From Xestospongia bergquistia (Eukaryota; Porifera; Demospongiae; Haplosclerida; Petrosiidae), in assembly GCA_963965975.1 (NCBI GenBank), contig OZ014411.1, positions 10,293,501-10,357,500 of the forward strand: a stretch of 64,000 nucleotides of DNA. The letters are read 5' to 3'. A model generated the notes under the pieces. That model saw only the letters and a program-made list of their open reading frames with translations, did not search any database and was not told the DNA's origin. Below are positions 39,423 through 49,578 of this stretch, in pieces; position 1 is the stretch's first letter; the number at the start of each line of letters is the position of its first letter. The translations under genes were made by a program, and so were the position numbers.

Positions 39423-39914
39423 AATGAGGGAATGATTGTGTCCTTGTTTGTTTTAGATCATCATACCATTTAAGCTTGTATGTAGTATGGTAAAGACAAC
39501 AAAGAACTGGCTAGTCATTACAATCTATTACAATTTGACATTGCTGTATTTAAAGTCAAATGTATATTACTGTATATTCTAAGGAATGATTTTATTTTTG
39601 TCCTGCATTATTATTAATCATGTAGTCTATTAACATTCAGAAATGTCTATATTTTATACATACATATATGTACATGTACTTTAGTATATGACATGTGTTG
39701 TTATAATATATGTACTTTGTCACTTAGTTAAAGACATCCATTTAACCATTGAACATGTAAACAGATACTTATGAAGTACATAGTCAATTTCCTGTTGTGA
39801 TAATGTACTTATTACATTGTTTATATACTGTAGTAGAGAAATTATACAAAGCTCTTATGACATATCATACCAGTACCCAATATTATTAAAAACAGATAAC
39901 TCTTTCAAACTTAC

Positions 39915-40020
39915 AGAGATTATTTAAACTTATGATACCTACAAGACCAATTTCTTGTATATGTGCCAAATGATATCCAGTTCCAAGACAGAACAGAACA
40001 TTAGTGACATCTGCAAATGG
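39915..40020 (-). pseudogene. Diverged exon 1 remnant of the three-exon gene
   Basis: The minus strand reads VTNVLFCLGTGYHLAHIQEI and then GLVGIISLNN, followed by a GTAAGTTTG donor. No exon 2 or 3 follows nearby. At its 5' side it abuts directly on an 11-bp minisatellite, which shows that the gene and the minisatellite were already associated in the older duplicons. Confidence 0.7.
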
Positions 40021-40220
40021 ACTTAAAATTGCATTAAAATTATGTTAAGATTCTGTTAAAATTGCATTAAAATTTTGTTAAGAGTGTGTTAAAATTGTAT
40101 TGAAAATTGCATTAATATTATGTTAAAATTGTGTTAACATTGTGTTAAGGTTGTGTTAAGATTACATTAAAATTGTCTTTAAGTTGCATTAAAATGGTAT
40201 TAAGATTATTTTTAAAAATG
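40021..40220. repeat. 11-bp minisatellite in the older duplicon
   Basis: About 200 bp of the same TTAAAATTG-type repeat, adjoining the exon 1 remnant of the three-exon gene at 40,020. It is more degenerate than the arrays in units 2 and 3. Confidence 0.8.
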
Positions 40221-41240
40221 CAATAAGTTGATTGTACATTTTTGCTCACTGATTTAGCCATCTATGTGAATTTTAAGCTTGTCCAGTAACTTGCTAATAA
40301 ATGTCATAATAAATGGTTTATTAAGGCATGTCACTTATAATGAATTACTGTCATCTTCTGTTCGGTTGTTAGACAGTTAATGTCATTAATGTTGTGCCAA
40401 AAACAAATTAAAAATAATAATGACATGCTGTGATGCATATCCTCTTTAGAAAAAGTAAGTCATTATTACATTTTATCTATTACAAAGAAACATATCCTAA
40501 AGGTCACCGTCTTTCCTGTAAACAAAATAAGTTATATAGAAGGCAAAAGGACTAGTACTTTCCCTTCAATATTATGGTTTCTCTTGTTACAATGGAATGT
40601 TGACAAGTCATTTCCTTAAAATTTAATTTCTTGAATAGATTTTTGCACTTACAAGACAAAGACAATTTTGTGACCTGCTTGTTTGTTTTTGTGTTCAAAT
40701 TAACATAATTAGGCAAATTAGTAATGACACATTATGATGCATATCATCTTTACACATTCTACAGGTCACTGTGTTTCCTATTATAAGCAAGATAACTTAT
40801 CTCAGAATGTAAAGGGATTAGTACTTTTCCTTCAATTTTATGGTTTCTCTTTCTACAATGAAATGTTGAACCATGTTTCAATTCATTTTATTTAGAAGAC
40901 TGTTAATTTAATGTTTTTCATATATTCTTGCACTTAAAATAGAAAAAGAGAAATTTGTGATCTACTTGTTTTATTTAAGTCCAAATTAACATAAGTAGTT
41001 AGATAAAAGTTCACTAAGGGATAAATCTTAAAATTAGCAATACACTATGGAAACTATGGGAACCTGAATTGATAGGATGATCTCTGAACTGCATTGTAAC
41101 TTTGTGAATTATAAAAAATGATAAATGAAACATGATAAAAGAAAATGCAACCATATATCTCACAATGTATACATGCATAACTTTCTACACAAACAACCAT
41201 CAATTTGTAATAGTAAAAATAAGTATAGAAATTTTTAACA

Positions 41241-41414
41241 CCATCTGACCCTGACAAATTATATGGTGGTTGTCCATGTAATTGGATGGCATGGTTATAC
41301 CCAGGGAAAGGTTAGTATTGATATGTGGCATTCTATGGATTAGGATAACTTCCGGAAGACAAATTCTTTGGCATTGTCATAAATGGGTACAATACAGATA
41401 CTTGTAGTTTTGAA
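41241..41414 (+). pseudogene. Gly/Trp-rich exon fossil, older copy 1
   Basis: Reads PSDPDKLYGGCPCNWMAWL, then after breaks YVAFYGLG, LPEDKFFGIVINGYNTDT and CSFE, followed by an exact GTAAGT donor at 41,415. A second short exon with MTTWREND appears at about 41,490. Frame breaks show it is not functional here. Confidence 0.55.
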
Positions 41415-42474
41415 GTAAGTAATGATAATATAAATGTGACTTATTAATAATCCATGGATTATAACGAGGAGTAAAATACATGTCTAGCTCTGATGACTAC
41501 ATGGAGGGAGAATGATCTGGAATAATTTCTATGTAAAATGATACAATCAGACATTACTTCATCTTTCCATTTGCAACAAATATAATTCATTTTTCACAAG
41601 CTAAGTTGGCATCACAATAAAGTGAAGCAGAACTTTTTATATAAGTGATATATGGAAAACACTGAACAAGTCATGAAATTTTGGACAGTTCATTCATCAG
41701 ACTTAAGCTAATTGTTACAAAATCTGGCTAACGTGATGTATTTGTGGGAGTATTCAATCACGTATGAATCTAAAAATAGTAACACTGGATTGTACTGCCA
41801 ACATTTACTATATATAATTATTGTATATACTAATATAAATATGATGAATTCTTATAGGATAAGGGATTCTGCATCCACAGATATTACAGCAGATTGCGGC
41901 AAGAAAAAATTCAATAACAGTAATATACCTCATTGTTGTACAAGTTTAAGTGTACAAGTAGTTTGTACATCAAGCTTTATATAAACTGAATCCTCAACAA
42001 AAAATACACAAGATTTTTTAAAGTTTATTGACTTATTCTCTGTTAATGTGCTATGCAGTCAAACTATCTTTCTGACAAGTGAGGTGATCTATGAAGAATT
42101 ACCCATCAATCCAAAGCTCTACTACAGGAGAGTATAAATCATTAGTCAGTCAATCAATATAGCATATAATTTATATTAATAAGTGGGCTGTAGTTAATTC
42201 AATTGCATTATAATTCACATAGGGTTATGTCATAGTACACCGCCACAATTTTTATTATTATTTGAAATTTGAAATATTAATCTCTTATGTCCCCAATATT
42301 AAAATGATACGAATAAAAAAGAGTAAAGAATACATGTAACTTGTATATGTATACAAATAGTTAGTGTTATTACTGTCTGTCTGATTTGTTTATGTATCAT
42401 TGATAATAAAAGTTGAAGAGTGATTTTCTCTGAACTTGTAGTCATGTTGCACAAATTAACTTTACATTGATAAT

Positions 42475-42610
42475 GCATTTAAAAATATGTCTATGTTGTC
42501 ATACAAGATATTAATATCCTTTGTGATACTTTGATGGTTGACTATGTTTGTTTCAGTCAGGAATTTAAAAGGACAAAGTTCATATAGTTACATTACACTA
42601 CCACATTTGT
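42475..42610 (+). pseudogene. Cys-containing exon remnant, plus-strand copy 1
   Basis: Reads YVYVVIQDINILCDTLMVD, then YVCFSQEFKRTKFI, in one short frame. No start, acceptor or donor can be assigned with confidence. Confidence 0.3.
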
Positions 42611-43432
42611 ACTTAATAGATAATTTAATTTATTTAGTTTAAGACTATTAACTTTTATACAGTTATTGCTGTGAAGGTGAGAAGTGATCCTCAGAAACTA
42701 AGGGTTTTAAAAACATTACAATGATAACAAAACTAATCATTGTAGGATTAAGATTTTATACTCATGAAAATAACTGAAGTGCAAGTTTATAGTTACATTA
42801 TACTGCAACATTTATACTTGATATATTAATAAAACTAATGACAAACTAGTCTGCACTGTTTATTCTATTACATGATAGTATATGTTTTATGTACAGAGTA
42901 TTTAGTGTGTGATTGTGTGTCCATTACATAATATGATTTACATCACAAAATTCAATAGTGAAGAAATTGTATGTACATTTTGTTGACTGTTTTTCTCATT
43001 GATGTGAGTTTTAAGCCTGTTGACTAACTCACTAATAAATGTCACACTAAATGACTTATTATCTTTGTGAACTACTAGTCCTTTTTTGTGTCCAAGTTAA
43101 CATAACTAGATAAGTGAAAGCTAACTAAGGGAGAAATCTTAAAATTAGCAAATACACTATGGAAACTATGGGAACTTGAATTAATAGGATGATTTTCTGA
43201 ACTGCATAGTCATACTTTGGGAATATCAACAAATGATAGATGAAACATGATAGAATGAAATGTAGCCATGTACCTGACATTATATACATGTATATGTAAT
43301 AGTGTATGTACAATATTGAAATAACTGGTGTGACATTAATAATATAATTTTGTTAATTAGAATAAATGCATACTTCTCAACTCAAATGACCATCAATTAA
43401 TAATAATAAACAGTAATTATAAAATATAAACA

Positions 43433-43603
43433 CTATCTGACCCTGACATATTATATGGTGGTGGTTCATGTAATTGGTTGGCATGGTTACCCAGGGAAGG
43501 TTGGTATTGATATATGGCATTCTATGGATTAGGACAACCTCCAGAAGACAAATTATTTGGCATTGTCATAAATGGATATGATACAGATAATGGCATTTTT
43601 GAA
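43433..43603 (+). pseudogene. Gly/Trp-rich exon fossil, best preserved copy
   Basis: 57 codons in one frame with a single TGA: LSDPDILYGGG, CNWLAWLPREGWY, stop, YMAFYGLGQPPEDK, LFGIVINGYDTDNGIFE, then GTAAGT at 43,604. A following exon-like stretch at about 43,658 reads DYNKNLYVMTTWRESDLEQY. The protein-level match to the copies at 31 and 41 kb, together with the kept donor, says this was a coding exon of a spliced gene. Family unknown. Confidence 0.6.
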
Positions 43604-44029
43604 GTAAGTAATGACAATATAAATGTGAAATATTAGTGTTCCACTGATTATAACAAGGACTATAATAAAAATCTGTATGTGATGACTACATGGAGGGAGA
43701 GTGATCTGGAACAATATCTATAGTAAAAAAATGTGTAATCAAATATTACTCCATAATTTTATTTATAACAAAATATACTTGTTTATATTCAATGCATTTT
43801 CAATTGGCTTAATATTTTATGTGAGGTTATGTCATAATACAACATCCCCAATTATTCTTTTATCATTTGAAGTATTAATCTCTTACGTCCCCAATATCAA
43901 ACTGACATGACAAAAGAAAGATTAAATAATACATGTAACTTGTAACTTGCCTGTGGCAATAGCAATTTAACAATGACATTCTCTCAACTTGTAGGTATGT
44001 TGGACAAATTAATTTTAGACTAATAATGG

Positions 44030-44167
44030 ATTTAAAAGTATGTTTATGTTGTCATACAAGGTATTAATATCTTCTGTGGTACTTTGATGTTTGAGTATGT
44101 CTGTTTCAATAAGGAATTTAAAAGGACAAAGTTCAGAGTTACATTATACTGCCACATTTGCAATTGA
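44030..44167 (+). pseudogene. Cys-containing exon remnant, plus-strand copy 2
   Basis: Reads YVYVVIQGINIFCGTLMFE, then YVCFNKEFKRTKFRVTLYCH, ending at TGA. Upstream sequence is related to the 39 kb copy but one base out of frame. Confidence 0.3.
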
Positions 44168-45114
44168 TGCATAATTTATTAAACTAATGGTAAATGAGTC
44201 AAATTAGTCTGCACTTTTTATTCTATTACATGATAGTATATATTTTATGTACAGAGTATTTTGTGAGAAATGTCTATAGCAAAGAAATTGCATGTGCATT
44301 TTGTAGATAAATGGTTTCAAGGGACATGTGAATTATTAGTGTTCTGTTGATTATAATAAAGACTAGAATAAATGTGTTTGTGATGAATACACGAGAGTGA
44401 TTTGGAATAATATCTATTGTTAAAGCAGATATCACTTCAAATTTCATTAACAACATGTCATCAATTTTAATATAAGATTCACTTTAGGTGAGCTTAAGTG
44501 ACTTATCTACTAGTGATATATGACAAGTTAAGCAATGCTAGAAAAAGGCAATTCCACTTACTAGACTCAAGTTAACTCATGTTACTATAATGATGTATAG
44601 GTGGAAGTATCCATACATAGACTGTCATCATACAGTAACATTAGATTAGAACTGTATTATTAAAATTTACTCTAGAAACTATCACATTTTGCATAGTATA
44701 CAAATACTCAGCATTATGGATTCTGTATCAACAAATATTACAGTAAGCTATAAACAAGCAATAAAAGCCCAATATACCCTTTGAATTATACAAATTTAAC
44801 CACATAAAAATGTTTCTCATTGTCAATAATCCTTATACTTTTCTCTCAAGTTTATTTCAGTTAATTGTAAATACATATACTAACAAGTTAGAAATAAAAT
44901 ATAAAGGCAAACTCTCCTACAATGAATCATTCATTGCTACAGTTGCAGTAGATATAGTAAGAAGCCATATAGTGCTATTACCTGTGGTGACATACAGTTA
45001 GTAATAGTACAAAGTTTATAACCGATAAGTACTATGTACATTAAACTTTGAAGTTTCATGTATACTATTTCTTAACAAAGTATTGAAACTCATCATATAG
45101 TATATATACCAGCA

Positions 45115-45392
45115 CATCACATTTGGTAGAAGAGGTCACCAGTATTCCCTGGCTTATACCACATTTCTTATATTTGTTAATATCAACTATAAATAATGTC
45201 ATTGATCATAACATTTTCATTAACAGTCCAGTCAGCCATTCTCAATTTGTTACATGTAGTAGGAAAATGTACCCAATAATACTAAGATATGTAACATTTG
45301 AAAGCATATCTAATTTGTTATATACAAATATAACCTTCTTTTATCATGGTATTTATAGATGTAGGAACATAACTATACATAGTGTTATATGA
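45115..45392 (+). pseudogene. Ig-like exon, diverged copy with the whole exon in one frame
   Basis: An 89-codon open frame starts at 45,123 and reads VTSIPWLIPHF, INNVIDHNIFIN, SHSQFVTCSRK, and then NITFFYHGIYRCRN. The two Cys are about 35 residues apart, and the second sits in an N-I-T-x(5)-G-x-Y-x-C context resembling strands E-F of an Ig domain. It could be one exon of an extracellular receptor. I see no neighbouring exons that would make a complete gene, so I treat it as a remnant. An alternative is an unrelated open frame kept by chance. Confidence 0.35.
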
Positions 45393-47180
45393 CATGACTT
45401 ATCTTGACTATCAGGTCTGATATACTTATTGATATACTTGTATATTGTCTCATATGCTAACATTTCTTTTGTCCTATAATTGATAACATTGTAACAACTT
45501 CACTTGAAGAAGTTCTTTGTTTCTTCATTAACTTCTAATAACTGTCAGTGTAATTAATTACAACATCTGCTCGGTGGGGTAGCCTATTTTTGGGCTTTCA
45601 ATTACTTTGTATTAATTTTAAAGGTAGGTATTTATGGCATTCCACAATAATTGTAGTAGGTGATAGTAACAACAATAATATAATAATTATTTAGTGGGCA
45701 TTACATCACATGGTTGTGGAAATGAGAGCAATCCATTTCAAAAAAGGTATACAACATATATAGTTCAAAAGGAGGGAATCATTGTGTCATTGTTTCTTTT
45801 AGATGATCATACTGATTACCATTTAAGGAGAAGTTTCTGTTTTGCTTGCATGTAGTATGGTATGGTTGACCATAATCTGGCTAGCCAACTGTATACTCTA
45901 TTAGGTATTAACATTGCTGTATACATTAGTATATTATATTATTTTCAAAAGATGATTAAATTTTTTGACCTATATTATTATTATTAATAACGTAGTCTAT
46001 TAACATACAGAAATATCCATATTGTATACATACATATATGTACATGTACTTTAGTATATGACATGTGTTGTTATATTATATGTACTTTGTCACTTATTAA
46101 ACACACCCATTTAACCACTAAATATGTAAACAAATACTTATGAAGTACTTTATATAAGAGAGTACATTTCCTGTTGTGATAATCTACTTACTACATTGTT
46201 ATATACTGTAGTGGAAACATTGTACCAAAGCTCTTTGTGGTATATCTTAATAGTAAACTACTAGCTATAACTTTTCAGTGAAATGTTGTACAATGTACAT
46301 TGTATGATTTATATATTAAGGTAGTATAAATTGTTTCAATAGTTCAAAAGGAGGGAATCATTGTGTCGTTGTTTCTATTAGATGATCATATTGATTACCA
46401 TTTCAGGAGAAGTTTCTGTTTTGTATGTAGTATGGTATGGTTGACCAAAAACTGTTTAGTCAATTGTACACTCTATTAGATATTAACATTCCTGTACATA
46501 CTAATATATTATATTATGTTCAAAAGATTACATATTTGACCTGTATTATTATTAATAGTGTAGTCTTATAACATACAGAAATGTCCATATAGTATACATA
46601 CATATATGTACATGTACTTTAGTATATGACATATGTTGTTATGTACTTTGTCACTTATTAAACACACCCATTTAACCACTAAATATGTAAACAGATACTT
46701 ATGAACATTTCCTGTTGTGATAATGTACTTACTACATTGTTATATACTGTAGTGGAAACATTGTACCAAAGCTCTTTGTGATATATCTTAATAGTAAACT
46801 ACTAGCTATAACTTCTCAATGAAATGTTGTACAATGTACATTGTATGATTTATATATTAAGGTAGTATATATTGTTTCAATGATATTATCAACTTGTTAT
46901 AACACCTCAAATGTAAAAATGGATTGCATTCACTTACAAGAAAATGAATAAAATATTTTTATCAGTAGTACTCTTCATGAATTATTTACTTTGCTGTATA
47001 AGATGGAGCAAAAATATTAGAGTATTATTTGTAATAAGGATATGTATATATTATATATATGTAGAGACAACTCCACTAATAAACAACTTAATCAATTATA
47101 AATTGTTGATTGTTGAAATTATACCATGCAGTGTCTCTGATAAAACCATCCTTCATCTCCTGCTAGAGCACTTTTAATGG

Positions 47181-47746
47181 AACAAGTCAAATTTACCAAG
47201 ATGACTGTAGATGGTCTGTGGACAAGACATGTCCTTGTTCATTACATTTGTGTAATATCATGACATAGTAAACATTATAATGTATATGATGATATGGTCA
47301 TTTAGTAATGAAATGATAAATACATTTAGAATAAAATTTTACTATTGTCATTACTGTAATAAAGTGACTTATCTTGTCAAGGTTTTTGTTACATACGTGT
47401 ACTACTTGACATATTATAATTTATACAGATATAAGTATATATAAACTCTGCACATCTAATGTTAATGTTTCTATGTTATTATTATGTGTTACTTGTCTGG
47501 TGAGATGAGTGACTTAGTCAGTTAACATAACAATGTTAAATGTTTTTATAATTGATACTTAATGTTATATGTTATTAATCTGTAGCATAACTTTATCTAT
47601 CTATCAACTATCTTTCTGTCTGTTCACTCACTCATAATTGAAGATAAGACTAGTACTGAGCTATATAATTGAAGACATAAGTATATTATAATCAATAGTA
47701 TGTTGTATGCGTTTATATTATTTGGCAAAGCAACATTATTGGAACA
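47181..47746. other. AT-rich intergenic stretch, no gene seen
   Basis: Between the last recognisable duplicon sequence and the hairpin at 47,747 I see only AT-rich DNA with short CTATC-type simple sequence near 47,595. No open frame, splice pattern or RNA gene stands out. Confidence 0.6.
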
Positions 47747-47790
47747 TAGCCTCGTACACAGGCTTTCGCGAACGCCTGGGTACGAGGCTA
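47747..47790. repeat. 44-bp GC-rich hairpin in the ankyrin gene promoter region
   Basis: Left arm TAGCCTCGTACACAGGC (47747-47763) and right arm GCCTGGGTACGAGGCTA (47774-47790) pair at 16 of 17 positions around the loop TTTCGCGAAC. ACA flanks both sides. It may be a small palindromic repeat element or a promoter motif. Confidence 0.8.
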
Positions 47791-47818
47791 CACCCAGCTC
47801 TGGCAACACCCACGTAAT

Positions 47819-47830
47819 CACGTGACGTCA
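47819..47830. promoter_or_regulatory. Overlapping E-box and CRE
   Basis: CACGTGACGTCA contains the E-box CACGTG (47819-47824) and the full cAMP-response / ATF site TGACGTCA (47823-47830), sharing two bases. It sits about 30 bp downstream of the hairpin, in the most CpG-containing patch of the window and upstream of the likely 5' leader exon, so a promoter role is plausible. Confidence 0.55.
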
Positions 47831-48005
47831 AAATCGTTTCGCTCTCTTTGTACAGGAAAGAAAAGAGACTTATCTAAAGACAGAGCGAAAACTAACGAGA
47901 AGATTGTAATATTGGTATGAAACAATACGTTACCATAACTACTAATAGATAAGTGTAATATAGTAGATTCGTGACCTAGTTTATTGGTCATTCAATAGTC
48001 AAGGC

Positions 48006-48308
48006 CATAGGTGTAGGAACAGGAGGGGCACAGGGGGCATGTGCCCCCTCCCCCCAATATTTTTGGTATATTGTAAGATGGTTTCACAATCAACTGATTT
48101 AGATTAGCCACTTTTCAATCCCTATCCTCAGAATACAATTTACATCTGTAGATGCACATTTTATGTGAAAACATTTCAAAAATTTTTGTCAGTGTAAATG
48201 ACAGAAGGTTTTATTTTGGTTGTTTTTGAAATACTTCATTGTTAAACTGAACAATGTTAAAATGTTACATATGTGCCCCTCAATGACAAAATTGTTCCTA
48301 CACCTATG
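48006..48308. mobile_element. Related MITE in the ankyrin gene 5' region
   Basis: 303 bp with inverted ends CATAGGTGTAGGAAC and GTTCCTACACCTATG, closely similar to the hAT-like ends in the array, and an imperfect GGGGGCATGTGCCCCC hairpin near the left end. The direct flanking match is only AAGGC on both sides (48001-48005, 48309-48313). It lies in what I read as a 5' leader intron. Confidence 0.7.
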
Positions 48309-48451
48309 AAGGCGGTCCCCAGTCAACTCTGTATTAGATGTAGGTAGGCCAACCCATAAATTACATTGACTAAGCCCCTTGACTATTTGTTATATAGTGC
48401 TATGTTAGTTATACATTGACCTTAAAATTATACGATATAATACCAGTGATT

Positions 48452-48559
48452 ATATCTCTATTCTGTCTCTCTCTATCTGTCTGTTTCTCTCTGTCTGTCT
48501 GCCTGTACATGTCTGTCTGTATGTCTCTCTCCTCTCCCTTTCTCTTTCTCTCTCAACAG
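48452..48559 (+). promoter_or_regulatory. Long pyrimidine tract and splice acceptor of the 5' leader exon
   Basis: About 100 bp of CTCT/CTGT repeats end in TCTCTCAACAG at 48,559. I read this as the acceptor of a 5' untranslated exon (48,560-48,668) just before the ankyrin gene ATG. A donor candidate is the GTATGA at about 47,915. The related MITE would then lie inside the leader intron. Confidence 0.5.
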
Positions 48560-48668
48560 AAGGTTTACAAAGGAGACAATAGAGCAATTTTAAAATATCT
48601 GTGGAAGTACTTTAAACAAGGGCATTGCACTTTTTGATTTGAAGAAAGGAGTACACACAGTATATACA

Positions 48669-49578
48669 ATGGGTAATAAAAAGAGCAAACCATTGAAAGA
48701 GGAGAAGAGGACTTCTTTAGTAAGACTACTTGTATGATATTTGTAATAAATAGTGAACTTATGTGTTCTATACTTTATAGTCATCTCATCAAATGAGACT
48801 AAGTAAGACTACTACTAATGTTTCTGAGACAGATGAAAGATCAAGTGAAGATCCAATGAAATTGGTCAGTACAATATTGAATGTAATAGTTAAATTATCA
48901 TATCTTGTAGTCTCTTTGAATGACAGATATTACTTTTATTATTGAGTGTTGTATATTTACATTAATCTAGCTAGAAATTTTAATATTCTATATATCTTAA
49001 AATATGTAGAGACAAAATGGTAATGGCCTTAAGACTAACTATATAAACCACACCAACATCCAACACAATAGAGTAACTGTGTAAGGAATATTGGATAGTC
49101 TAGTCCTACAATGAGCCATATAATCTCTATGTCATGATAAAAACAATTAAAGTCTACAATTCACAATATTTATATCATAAAAGCTCTATCAAAAAGGAAA
49201 ATAAATGATGAGATACTTATTCATTAATATCAATAACTTCAATTAACTCAAGAAAAACTGGAACTATAAAGTTCTAACTTTTATATTCTTTCTCTTTATA
49301 TTATATGTGAGATATAGTTTATGAACTGTTTAAAGTTATTTTCATCATATAATGTAATATCTTGACCAATATTGATCATTGACTAAGTTCTTATATTAAC
49401 CATTCATATTATATACTCATATAAACTGCTAAGAAAACTCTGTTGTTCATATTTTCTGTCACAGGTAACACAAGATTTGAGTCTCCAAAGAAATGAATTA
49501 GACACTTTATCATCACAACAAAATTTGAGTGACCCTCCAAAGAAATTGATTAAAAAGGATTTTGATCCCATGAACTTG
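48669..49578 (+). CDS. Exons 1-3 of the ankyrin gene: myristoylation start and linker
   Basis: Exon 1 (17 codons) carries MGNKKSKPLKEEKRTSL. Intron 1 is only 61 bp. Exon 2 (28 codons) and exon 3 (38 codons, from an ACAG acceptor at 49,464) are rich in Ser, Thr, Gln, Asp and Glu and are probably unstructured. Donors of exons 2 and 3 are GTCAGT and GTTAGT, weaker than the others but each in phase 0. The ATG at 48,669 is chosen because it opens the only frame that joins all later exons. Confidence 0.75.

Larger units (their letters stand above)
39061..47180. repeat. Older, diverged duplicons of the same family
   Basis: This stretch contains recognisable but diverged copies of segments from units 1-6, many in the opposite order or orientation. 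Examples are the landmark near 39,460, 45,810 and 46,385, the segment before the Ig-like exon at 44,500-45,000, and inverted versions of the MITE target region at 42,221 and 43,824. The landmark segment itself is duplicated in tandem at about 45,770-46,340 and 46,340-46,900. Apart from the exon fossils listed separately I see no intact gene. Confidence 0.7.

Noticed and set aside
47624-47821. 65-codon minus-strand frame covering the hairpin
   Set aside because: Its second half is just the palindrome read through; there is no other coding sign.
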